This document shows, in pieces, positions 55,371-64,000 of a stretch of 64,000 nucleotides of DNA. A model generated the notes under the pieces. It was not told the origin of the DNA, did not search any database, and saw only the letters and a program-made list of their open reading frames with translations. A program made the position numbers and the translations under genes. How positions within the stretch are numbered: the stretch's first letter is position 1; each line of letters begins with the position of its first letter. This stretch comes from Mycobacterium sp. BK086. Its GTDB lineage: Bacteria; Actinomycetota; Actinomycetes; Mycobacteriales; Mycobacteriaceae. The stretch is from the NCBI GenBank assembly GCA_004362315.1, contig SNWL01000004.1, positions 1 through 64,000 of the forward strand, written 5' to 3'.

Positions 55371-56645
55371 CTACGGGTTGGCCGGTTGCACCCGGTAGCG
55401 AACAAACACCGGTACCGCGGCCGCCGCGATGAGTACACCGACCACCACGAGCGCTCCCCCACCCGCGGCGGCGATCGTCGTTCCGACCACCGCGGCGGCC
55501 GCGCCGTGCGCGGCGTCGGCCAGCCGGGGACCGCCCGCGACGACGACGGTGAACACCCCCTGCAGCCGGCCACGCAGATCGTCGGAGGCCACCTGCTGCA
55601 GGATGGTCGACCGGAAGGCCGCCGAGACCATGTCCGCGGCGCCGCCAATGGCCAAGAACGCCACGGCAATCCACAGCATCGTGCCGGTGCCGCCGTGTGC
55701 CAGCCCACCGGCGACACCGAAGCCGACCATCGCCAGACCCCACACCACGATCGAGATCACCACGGCCAGGCCCTGGCGCCGGATGCGCGGAAACCAGCCG
55801 GAGAACACACCGCCTGCCACCGCGCCGATCGACATCGCGGCCGCCAGCAGGGCCATCGTGGTGCCGCCCTCGATCGGGCCGCCGAAACTCTGGTGCGCCA
55901 TCTCCGGGAACAGCGCCCGGGGCATCCCGAAGATCATCGCGATCAGGTCGACGACGAAGGACATCAGCACGACCCGGTTCCCGGACAGGAAGCGGAAGCC
56001 CTCGAAAACGGCGCGGATAGCCGCGATCCCCTTGCCGCTGCCGCCGTTGGATGGCGGTATCGGCGCGAGCCGGCAGGCCACCCAGATGGGCACCACACAG
56101 GTGAGGGCGTCGATCAGGTAGAGCGTGGACAGGTCGACCCATTTGAGCATCACGCCGGCCATCAGCGGGCCGACGATCGCGCCGAACTGGAACACCGTGA
56201 AGTTCAGCGAGTTGGCCGCGGGCAGCTGGTCACCGGGGATCATCCGCGGGATGGCGGCCGAGCGGGTGGGACTGTCGATCGCGTAGAACGCCTGCTGCAC
56301 CGACAGCAGACACAGCACCACCCACACGTTGTTCATCCCGAGCGCGGCCTGCAGCCACAGCAGGACCGAGGACAGCCCCAGCCCGCAGGAGGTGATGATC
56401 AGCAACAGGCGCCGGTCCATGGCGTCGGCCCACGCGCCACCCAAGAGACCGAACACGATCAGCGGAACCAGGGCGAACACCCCGGACAGACCGACGTAGG
56501 CCGAGTTCTGCGTCAGTGCGTACAGCTGGACGGGGACGGCGAAGATCGTGAGGTTGGCCCCGATGACCGTGACGATGCCGGCCACCCACAGCCGCCGGAA
56601 GTCCGGCGTTTTCAGTGGGGTGGTGTCGGCGAAAAGCCGCGCCAC
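55371..56645 (-). CDS. MFS transporter (EntS/Tet-like exporter type)
   Basis: 424 residues with about 11-12 transmembrane helices. LKTPDFRRLWVAGIVTVIGANL at the N-terminus, motif A-like GGAWADAMDRRLLLIIT and DSPTRSAAIPRMIPGDQLPAANSL are typical of the EntS/macrolide-efflux branch. The GTG start directly abuts the pdxH TAG stop, so translation is probably coupled. Cargo unknown; the two TetR genes downstream suggest drug or metabolite sensing. Confidence 0.88.
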   Translation of the reverse strand: MARLFADTTPLKTPDFRRLWVAGIVTVIGANLTIFAVPVQLYALTQNSAYVGLSGVFALVPLIVFGLLGGAWADAMDRRLLLIITSCGLGLSSVLLWLQAALGMNNVWVVLCLLSVQQAFYAIDSPTRSAAIPRMIPGDQLPAANSLNFTVFQFGAIVGPLMAGVMLKWVDLSTLYLIDALTCVVPIWVACRLAPIPPSNGGSGKGIAAIRAVFEGFRFLSGNRVVLMSFVVDLIAMIFGMPRALFPEMAHQSFGGPIEGGTTMALLAAAMSIGAVAGGVFSGWFPRIRRQGLAVVISIVVWGLAMVGFGVAGGLAHGGTGTMLWIAVAFLAIGGAADMVSAAFRSTILQQVASDDLRGRLQGVFTVVVAGGPRLADAAHGAAAAVVGTTIAAAGGGALVVVGVLIAAAAVPVFVRYRVQPANP

Positions 56646-57308
56646 CTAGGGCTGAAGCCGCTCGATGCGGCTTCCTTCAGTTACCCGAATCCGGTTGTGC
56701 ACCCGGTTCTCCCGGCCCTGCCAGAACTCGACGACCTCGGGGGCGATCCGGTAGCCACCCCAGTGCGGCGGCACCGGGACGTGCTCGTCACCGGCGAAGC
56801 GTTCGGTGACCTCGGCGAGCTGGCTCAGCAGCTCCTCGCGGGAGCCGATCGGGCGGGATTGCGCCGACGCCCACGCGCCCAGCTGTGAACCGCGCGGCCG
56901 CCATGCCCAGTACTGGGCGGTCTCCTCCGCGGTGACCTTGGTCACCGCACCGCGAATGTGCACCTGCCTGCCAAGGGCGAACCAGGGAAACGTCACCGAG
57001 GCGTGCGGCGTCGCCGCGAGTTGCTCGCCCTTGGCGGAGTCGTAGTTCGTGTAGAAGGTGATCCCGGTCTCGTCCACGCTTTTGCACAACACCGTCCGGC
57101 TGACCGGTCTTCCCGCATCGACGGTGGCGAGCACCATGGCGTTGGGTTCGGAGATCCCGGCGGCCTCGGCATCGGCGATCCACCTGTGCAGCAAGGCAAG
57201 CCAGCCGTCGGCGAGCCAGTCGGCGTCGAGGTCGGTGCTGCCGTCCTTCTCCACCGAGCCGTACTCCACGCGCATCGCCGCCAGGTGATCTCGATCGGGG
57301 ATTTCCAC
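56646..57308 (-). CDS. pdxH: PdxH, pyridoxamine 5'-phosphate oxidase
   Basis: 220 residues, FMN-dependent split-barrel. Family motifs: [27 protein letters not shown] (FMN contacts), [39 protein letters not shown], and the C-terminal [15 protein letters not shown] with the Arg-His pair that holds the PLP ring. It makes pyridoxal phosphate from the pyridoxamine or pyridoxine phosphates. GTG start at 57308, 84 bases from the divergent citA. Confidence 0.95.
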   Translation of the reverse strand: MEIPDRDHLAAMRVEYGSVEKDGSTDLDADWLADGWLALLHRWIADAEAAGISEPNAMVLATVDAGRPVSRTVLCKSVDETGITFYTNYDSAKGEQLAATPHASVTFPWFALGRQVHIRGAVTKVTAEETAQYWAWRPRGSQLGAWASAQSRPIGSREELLSQLAEVTERFAGDEHVPVPPHWGGYRIAPEVVEFWQGRENRVHNRIRVTEGSRIERLQP

Positions 57309-57392
57309 GGATCAAAGGTACGCCGCGTGCTGCTGAGCGCCTGTTACCGACCGGTAGCGGGGCCCCGATCGGCGAGTGGGAGAATCCAGAAC

Positions 57393-58511
57393 ATGACTGT
57401 GGTGCCCGACGATTTCGTACCCGGCCTGGAAGGTGTGGTGGCCTTCACCACCGAGATCGCCGAGCCGGATAAAGACGGTGGTGCGCTGCGCTACCGCGGG
57501 GTCGACATCGAGGATCTGGTCGGCAATCGGGTGACCTTCGGCGACGCCTGGGCCCTGTTGGTCGACGGCCGGTTCGGTGACGGCCTGCCGCCCGCCGAGC
57601 CGTTCCCGCTGCCGATTCACACCGGCGATGTGCGGGTGGACGTCCAAGCCGGCCTGGCGATGCTCGCGCCGATCTGGGGCTACGCCCCGCTGCTGGACAT
57701 CGATGGCGAGACCGCCCGCGATCACCTCGCCCGGGCATCCGTGATGGCGTTGTCCTACGTGGCGCAGTCCGCACGCGGCATCTATCAGCCTGCGGTGCCG
57801 CAACGCGTCATCGACGAATGCTCCACTGTCACAGAGCGTTTCATGACCCGCTGGCAGGGCGACCCCGATCCGCGGCATGTCGAGGCGATCGACGCCTACT
57901 GGGTGTCGGCGGCCGAGCACGGCATGAACGCCTCGACGTTCACCGCGCGGGTGATCGCCTCGACCGGGGCCGACGTCGCCGCCGCACTCTCGGGTGCGAT
58001 CGGCGCGATGAGCGGTCCCCTGCACGGTGGCGCGCCGGCTCGGGTGCTGCCGATGCTCGAAGAGGTCGAGCGCGCCGGAGATGCCCGCGCGGTGGTCAAG
58101 GGCGTCCTGGATCGCAACGAGAAGTTGATGGGCTTCGGTCACCGGGTCTACCGGGCCGAGGACCCCCGCGCGCGGGTGCTGCGTGCCACGGCCAAGCGGC
58201 TGGCGGCACCGCGCTACGAGATCGCGATCGCGCTCGAGCAGGCGGCGCTGGCCGAGCTACGCGAGCGCCGTCCGGACCGGGCCATCGAGACCAACGTGGA
58301 GTTCTGGGCCGCGGTGATCCTCGACTTCGCGCAGGTCCCGGCCAAGATGATGCCCGCGATGTTCACCTGCGGCCGCACCGCGGGGTGGTGCGCCCACATC
58401 CTCGAGCAGAAGCGGCTCGGCAAGCTGGTGCGCCCGTCGGCGATCTATGTGGGGCCCGAGCCGCGCTCGGTGGATTCGGTCGAGGGCTGGAACGAGATCA
58501 AGCACGTCTAG
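57393..58511 (+). CDS. citA: CitA, citrate synthase 2
   Basis: 372 residues, matching the length of M. tuberculosis CitA (Rv0889c). Short citrate/methylcitrate synthase type: GLEGVVAFTTEIAEPDKDGGALRYRG at the start region, catalytic His in SGPLHGGAPARVL, His in [19 protein letters not shown], and Asp in VILDFAQVPAKMMPAMF. ATG 57393 follows a GGGAGA about 11 bases upstream. A second citrate synthase beside gltA2 in the same region is normal for mycobacteria. Confidence 0.95.
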   Translation: MTVVPDDFVPGLEGVVAFTTEIAEPDKDGGALRYRGVDIEDLVGNRVTFGDAWALLVDGRFGDGLPPAEPFPLPIHTGDVRVDVQAGLAMLAPIWGYAPLLDIDGETARDHLARASVMALSYVAQSARGIYQPAVPQRVIDECSTVTERFMTRWQGDPDPRHVEAIDAYWVSAAEHGMNASTFTARVIASTGADVAAALSGAIGAMSGPLHGGAPARVLPMLEEVERAGDARAVVKGVLDRNEKLMGFGHRVYRAEDPRARVLRATAKRLAAPRYEIAIALEQAALAELRERRPDRAIETNVEFWAAVILDFAQVPAKMMPAMFTCGRTAGWCAHILEQKRLGKLVRPSAIYVGPEPRSVDSVEGWNEIKHV

Positions 58512-59845
58512 CGCGCGAAGGCCGAGCCTCGTTCGCGATCCAGGTACGTCTCGGCCTTGTTGCGCAGGAAGAACACGTACACCACCAGCGACACTGCGAT
58601 ACAGACCGTGACGTAGGCGATGAACAGCGGTACCTGACCGTGCTCCTTGGCCGCCTGATAGATCAGCGGCGCCGTCCCACCGAAGATGGAGTTCGCGAGC
58701 GCGTAGCCGACCCCGACACCGAGCGCGCGCACCTGCGCCGGAAACAGCTCCGACTTCACCAGCGCGTTGATCGAGGTATATCCGGTCAGGATCACATAGC
58801 CCACCGCGACCAGCGCGAAAGATGCCAGCGGCGAGCGTGTCTGGGGCAGGTACGTGATGAGGACATAGGTGTAGAGCACGCCGCCGACGCCGAAGAACAC
58901 CAACATCGGCTTGCGCCCGATCCGGTCGCTGATGATCCCGCCCACCGGCTGAAGCACCATCAAGAAGATCAGCCCGGTCAGGTTCACCCAGGTCGCCGTC
59001 ATGCCCTCACCCTTGAAGGCGGTCTTGACGATCGCCGGCGCGTTGACGCTGTAGGTGTAGAACGCCACCGTGCCGCCGAGGGTGATGAGAAAGCACAGCA
59101 GCAGCGGCCGCCAGTACTGCGTCAACAGCGCCCGCATGGACCCGGCGCCGCTGTCTTCGCCTGCCTTGGCCGCCTCGATGACGTCCTCGGACAGCGACTC
59201 GTCCATGGTGCGCCGCAGCCAGAACACCACCACCGCCGCGACGCCACCGACGGCGAACGCGATGCGCCAACCGAATTCGCGCAACTGGTCATCGGTGAGG
59301 AACGACTGCAGGATCAGCAGCGTGAACTGCGCCAGCACGTGCCCGCCGATCAGCGTCACGTACTGGAACGACGAGAAGAACCCGCGGCGCTCCCGGGTCG
59401 CGGCCTCCGACATGTAGGTCGCCGACGTGCCGTACTCGCCGCCGGTTGCGAAGCCCTGCACCAGTCGAGCGACGACGAGGATGATCGGCGCCGCCATCCC
59501 GATCACCGCTTGCGACGGCACCAGCGCAATCATCAACGAGCACAGTGCCATCAGCGACACACTGACCGTCAGCGCGGCGCGTCGGCCGTGCCGGTCGGCG
59601 AACCGGCCGAAGAACCACGATCCGACGGGGCGCATCACAAAGGTGATCGCGAAGATCGCGTACACGTACACCGTCGAGTTCTTCTCGGACTCGTCGAAGA
59701 ACTGGCCCTCGAAATACGTTGCGAACACGGTGTAGACGTAGACGTCGTACCACTCGACCAGGTTGCCCGACGACCCTCGGATCGTGTTCCAGATCGCCCG
59801 CCGGGTTTCAGCGGCGCTCGACCGCGGCACTGTCGTGGTGGTCAT
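58508..59845 (-). CDS. MFS metabolite:H+ symporter (alpha-ketoglutarate/shikimate permease type)
   Basis: 445 residues with 12 transmembrane helices; metabolite:H+ symporter group. GNLVEWYDVYVYTVFATYF in helix 1, RPVGSWFFGRFADRHGRRAAL (motif A), QGFATGGEYGTSATYMSEAA and RRGFFSSFQYVTLIGG all fit KgtP/ShiA-like carboxylate importers. GGGAGG lies 7 bases before ATG 59845. Its end overlaps citA by 4 bases on the opposite strand; uptake of a TCA acid would suit this setting. Confidence 0.92.
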   Translation of the reverse strand: MTTTTVPRSSAAETRRAIWNTIRGSSGNLVEWYDVYVYTVFATYFEGQFFDESEKNSTVYVYAIFAITFVMRPVGSWFFGRFADRHGRRAALTVSVSLMALCSLMIALVPSQAVIGMAAPIILVVARLVQGFATGGEYGTSATYMSEAATRERRGFFSSFQYVTLIGGHVLAQFTLLILQSFLTDDQLREFGWRIAFAVGGVAAVVVFWLRRTMDESLSEDVIEAAKAGEDSGAGSMRALLTQYWRPLLLCFLITLGGTVAFYTYSVNAPAIVKTAFKGEGMTATWVNLTGLIFLMVLQPVGGIISDRIGRKPMLVFFGVGGVLYTYVLITYLPQTRSPLASFALVAVGYVILTGYTSINALVKSELFPAQVRALGVGVGYALANSIFGGTAPLIYQAAKEHGQVPLFIAYVTVCIAVSLVVYVFFLRNKAETYLDRERGSAFAR

Positions 59846-59995
59846 CGTCGGCCTCCCTGTGTCAGCCCGAACCGTACTCCATTTCTGTCGGTCCCCGATG
59901 GTTCTATGACCCATGGGCGATGAGTTCTGCTCGCCCGTGATGTCTACACCTCCGAGGCGGTCCGCCGGGCCGCCGCGAAACGACAGGAGACCGCC

Positions 59996-60445
59996 ATGGC
60001 AATCGACGTACAACCCGCAGTGATCCCGCACCTGGTCGTCGACGACGCGCCCGCGGCAATTGACTTCTATGTCAAGGCATTCGGCGCCGTCGAGCTCGGC
60101 CGGGTCCCGCGTCCCGACGGCAAGCTGATCCACGCCGCCGTCGAGATCAACGGGTCCACGGTGATGCTCAACGACGACTTCCCGGAGATGTCCGGCGGTA
60201 AGTCGACCACCCCGCCCGCACTCGGCGGCACACCGGTGACCATCCACCTGACCGTCACCGACGTCGACACGAAGTTCCAGCAGGCGGTCGACGCGGGTGC
60301 CACCGTGGTGATGCCGCTCGAAGATCAGTTCTGGGGCGATCGCTATGGCATGGTCGTCGACCCGTTCGGACATCAGTGGTCGCTGGGCCAACCGGTCCGC
60401 GAGGTCAGCATCGAGGAGATCCAACAGGCCATGAGCCAGGCATGA
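59996..60445 (+). CDS. VOC-family protein (PhnB-like), Rv0887c-like
   Basis: 149 residues. Two half-barrels: VIPHLVVDDAPAAIDFYVKAFGA with a metal-site His, and VTIHLTVTDVDTKFQQAVDAGA with a second His; MVVDPFGHQWSLGQPV ends the fold. This is the PhnB/glyoxalase-like type with LEDQFWGDRYG. The conserved place in mycobacteria beside fprB and citA corresponds to Rv0887c; substrate unknown. AGGAG at 59985-59989 precedes the ATG. Confidence 0.9.
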   Translation: MAIDVQPAVIPHLVVDDAPAAIDFYVKAFGAVELGRVPRPDGKLIHAAVEINGSTVMLNDDFPEMSGGKSTTPPALGGTPVTIHLTVTDVDTKFQQAVDAGATVVMPLEDQFWGDRYGMVVDPFGHQWSLGQPVREVSIEEIQQAMSQA

Positions 60446-60452
60446 TGCTTAG

Positions 60453-60926
60453 GTGACGCAGAACCGCCGCAAGATCCTCTACATCGACCTCGACAACACG
60501 ATGGTCGACTTCGGCCATCGCATCGAGGGCCTCGATGCGGTCGTGGTCGAGAAATACCGCGGCCGAATGGACGAGGCGCCGGGCATCTTCGCGTTGATGC
60601 GATCGATGCCCGGCGCGATCGACGCCTTCACCGAGCTCTCGACCCTGTTCGATACCTATCTTCTGTCGACCGCGCCGTGGCGCAATCCGTCAGGCTGGCA
60701 GCACAAGGTCGAGTGGGTGCACGAGCACCTTGGCGCCGACGAGGATTCGCCTGCCTACAAGCGGCTCATCCTCACCCACCACAAGGACCTCAACCGCGGC
60801 GACTTCCTCGTCGACGACCGGCCGAACAACGGTGCCGAGCACTTCGAGGGTGAGTGGATCCACTTCGCCTCCGCCGAGTTTCCCGACTGGGCCGCGGTGC
60901 TGAACTACTTGCGGGACAAGGCTTAA
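60453..60926 (+). CDS. HAD-fold 5'-nucleotidase (5'(3')-deoxyribonucleotidase type)
   Basis: 157 residues, GTG start. Motif I is DLDNTMVDF, with the two catalytic Asp; motif II LLSTAPW with Ser/Thr; Lys in TLTHHKDL-type motif III (ILTHHKDLNRGD); motif IV VDDRPNNGAEHF. This is the compact cN-II/dNT-1 like class of dNMP phosphatases. It lies 7 bases after the VOC gene and overlaps the convergent fprB by 4 bases. Confidence 0.88.
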   Translation: MTQNRRKILYIDLDNTMVDFGHRIEGLDAVVVEKYRGRMDEAPGIFALMRSMPGAIDAFTELSTLFDTYLLSTAPWRNPSGWQHKVEWVHEHLGADEDSPAYKRLILTHHKDLNRGDFLVDDRPNNGAEHFEGEWIHFASAEFPDWAAVLNYLRDKA

Positions 60927-62608
60927 CGCAGCAGCCCGGCCAGCAGTCGCCTGGCCAGCGGAGGTTCCGGCGCGCTGGCGGCGACCGCGACCATCTCGGC
61001 CACGTCGGTGAACTTGACCCGCGGTCGGCCCTCGGCCTCACCGCGGGCGGTCTCGGCGGCATCGATCGCACGCCAGCCCGCCTCGTCGATCACGGCGGGC
61101 TGCCGAGACCGGATCAGCTTGTCCAGCAATGTCAGTCGCACGGCAGGGTCGTCGAGCAGGCCGGCGTTGAAATCGTCGACCAGGTTCGAGACGGTCTGCA
61201 TGGCACAGGATTTGTTGGTGCCGATGAAGCCCGTCGGGCCCCGCTTGATCCAACCCGCGACGTACGCGCCCACGACCGGCTCACCGGTGACGGGATCGAT
61301 CACCCGGCCGTCCCGGTTGGGCACCACGGCAGCGGCGTCGTCGAAGGGCAGGCCGGCAATCGGCGCGCCGCGGTATCCGATCGACGTCAGCACCAGCCCG
61401 GCCTCGAGCTGCACCGCCTCCTCGGTCCCGGTGCGGTGGAACTCGATTCCGCTGACCCGCTCGGCGCCGAGCACGCGGTGCGGAGTCAGCCGGTAGGCCA
61501 ACCGGATTCGCGGTCGCGCCGCGATCTCGGAGGCGACGGGCAGCTTGGCCAGGATCTCTAGCTTGCCCACCGTCAGCGGGTCGGTGGCGGTGGCCAGATC
61601 CTGCTGGACGAGCGCGTGGTCGTCGGCGTCGAGAACCACCTCCGCCGTCGACGTCAGGCCGATGAGCTCAGGCAGGGTGAACGCCGAATCGATCGGCCCG
61701 CGCCGCGCCGCGACGACGACCTCGCGCACCGCCGAGCCCCGAAGCGCGCGCAGAGCGGTATCGGAGATATCGGTGCGGGCCAGGTCATCGGGATGGGCAG
61801 TGAGGACCCGCGCCACGTCGAGGGCGACATTGCCGTTGCCGATCACCACGACGCGTTCGTGATGCAGGTCGACGGTCAGCCCCGCGAAGTCGGGATGCCC
61901 ATTGATCCAGGCCACGGTCTCGGTGGCGGTGCCGGTCCCCGGCAGGTCCATCCCGGGGATATCGAGCCTGCGGTCGTGCGGCGCGCCGACGGTGTAGAGC
62001 ACGGCGTGGTGGTGTTGCAGCAGCTCATCATGTGAAAGGTGCTGTCCTACTTCCACATTGAGGTAGAAGGTGAAGCGTGGGTGACGGCTCATCCGCTCGA
62101 ACAGTCCCGTCACACCCTTGGTGTTCTGATGATCGGGGGCGACGCCGGCGCGCACCAGCCCGAACGGGGTGGGCAGCTTGTCGAAGACATTGACGCGCAC
62201 GCCCTTCTGGGTGAGCAGCTCGTCGGCGGCGTACATGCCGGCGGGACCAGAGCCGACCACCGCCACCGTGAGGTCCGCTCCGCCGCGGCGCACCTGCGGC
62301 GCGGGCAGCACCGGGGCGAGCTTGGAGGTGGGCGGCAGCTTCACCCCGGCGGGCTGCTCCGGGTAGAAGCCGGCGTTGAGTGGGATGAACGGGAGCTGCT
62401 TGTCGGTGAGTTTGCTGTCGGGCGCGATGGCGCCGACCGGGCAGGCACTGACGCAGGCGCCGCAGTCCACGCAGGCCACCGGGTCGATATACAGCATCTC
62501 GGCGGTCGCAAAACCCGGCTCGTCGGGACTGGGATGGATGCAGTTGACCGGGCAGGCGTAGACGCAGGACCCGTCGCTGCAGCACGACTGGGTGATGACG
62601 TGGGGCAC
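60923..62608 (-). CDS. fprB: FprB, ferredoxin-ferredoxin/NADP reductase fusion
   Basis: 561 residues. An N-terminal 7Fe/8Fe ferredoxin module with CCSDGSCVYACPVNC and CVDCGACVSACPVGA, followed by an adrenodoxin-reductase-like domain with FAD loop VVGSGPAGMYAADEL and NADP loop VIGNGNVALDVARVL, then GWIKRGPTGFIGTNKSC. It passes electrons between NADP(H) and ferredoxin for P450s or Fe-S enzymes. Length and order agree with M. tuberculosis FprB (Rv0886). GTG 62608 is chosen; AAAGGAC lies 8 bases upstream. Confidence 0.96.
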   Translation of the reverse strand: MPHVITQSCCSDGSCVYACPVNCIHPSPDEPGFATAEMLYIDPVACVDCGACVSACPVGAIAPDSKLTDKQLPFIPLNAGFYPEQPAGVKLPPTSKLAPVLPAPQVRRGGADLTVAVVGSGPAGMYAADELLTQKGVRVNVFDKLPTPFGLVRAGVAPDHQNTKGVTGLFERMSRHPRFTFYLNVEVGQHLSHDELLQHHHAVLYTVGAPHDRRLDIPGMDLPGTGTATETVAWINGHPDFAGLTVDLHHERVVVIGNGNVALDVARVLTAHPDDLARTDISDTALRALRGSAVREVVVAARRGPIDSAFTLPELIGLTSTAEVVLDADDHALVQQDLATATDPLTVGKLEILAKLPVASEIAARPRIRLAYRLTPHRVLGAERVSGIEFHRTGTEEAVQLEAGLVLTSIGYRGAPIAGLPFDDAAAVVPNRDGRVIDPVTGEPVVGAYVAGWIKRGPTGFIGTNKSCAMQTVSNLVDDFNAGLLDDPAVRLTLLDKLIRSRQPAVIDEAGWRAIDAAETARGEAEGRPRVKFTDVAEMVAVAASAPEPPLARRLLAGLLR

Positions 62609-62616
62609 AGGCGTGA

Positions 62617-64000
<1,384 letters not shown>

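Overview
The window is about 64 kb of high-GC, gene-dense DNA from a mycobacterium, most likely a rapid-growing environmental (Mycolicibacterium-type) species. This rests on close matches, recognised from memory, to GltA2, CitA, FprB, EchA6, AccD3, CtpE, PrrA/PrrB and DevR/DevS. The order of the core genes also follows the M. tuberculosis Rv0884c-Rv0914c neighbourhood: serC, an Rv0885-like gene, fprB, an Rv0887c-like gene, citA, gltA2, an Rv0898c-like gene, prrB/prrA, accD3, echA6, Rv0906/Rv0907-like genes, ctpE, Rv0909/Rv0910-like genes, then the Rv0913c/Rv0914c pair. No rRNA, tRNA, insertion sequence, phage gene or CRISPR array was seen.

Layout. 0.1-3.5 kb: small metabolic and signalling genes (VOC protein, YCII plus a TrpF-like isomerase, a membrane GGDEF protein, a GAF-ANTAR protein). 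3.7-7.4 kb: an overlapping operon of thiolase, carotenoid oxygenase and a duplicated HxlR-type regulator. 7.4-19.2 kb: a lipoprotein, an Hsp20 gene under a perfect CIRCE element, an ABC-F gene with a leader ORF and WhiB7-like promoter, a potassium channel with flanking RCK domains, an amidohydrolase and a devR-devS pair with a DosR box. 19.2-27.3 kb: the conserved block running from the Rv0910/Rv0909-type pair through ctpE, a beta-lactamase-like lipoprotein and a metallo-hydrolase to echA6, facing accD3. 27.3-34.3 kb: a TetR/acyl-CoA dehydrogenase pair sharing a perfect 20+20 bp inverted repeat, a NUDIX regulator, a phosphoribosyltransferase and a heterodimeric ABC exporter. 34.5-36.5 kb: prrA-prrB.

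36.5-50.4 kb is an accessory catabolic island. One part is a lipoprotein solute-binding protein, a TetR regulator and two tandem ureohydrolases, all translationally coupled or closely spaced. Another is a divergent locus: an APH-fold small-molecule kinase, an SDR and a GntR/UTRA regulator on one side, an APC amine/amino-acid permease and a phospholyase-type class III PLP enzyme on the other. Together these suggest import, phosphorylation and ammonia/phosphate elimination of a hydroxylated amine, next to urea release from guanidino compounds. This is the best candidate in the window for an undescribed pathway; the substrate is not determined by the sequence.

50.4-64 kb returns to core genes: a DUF2630 protein, a MarR/MFS efflux pair with a 33-bp palindrome over the start codon, gltA2 with a hairpin terminator, an MFS-TetR-TetR group, pdxH, citA, an MHS-type carboxylate transporter, a VOC protein, a deoxynucleotidase-like HAD protein, fprB, a di-iron AurF-type protein and the 5' part of serC. 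Nearly all convergent gene pairs overlap by 4-13 bp, and many same-strand pairs use ATGA-type stop/start overlaps. No stretch above 300 bases lacks a gene; the longest gaps are about 230-265 bases.
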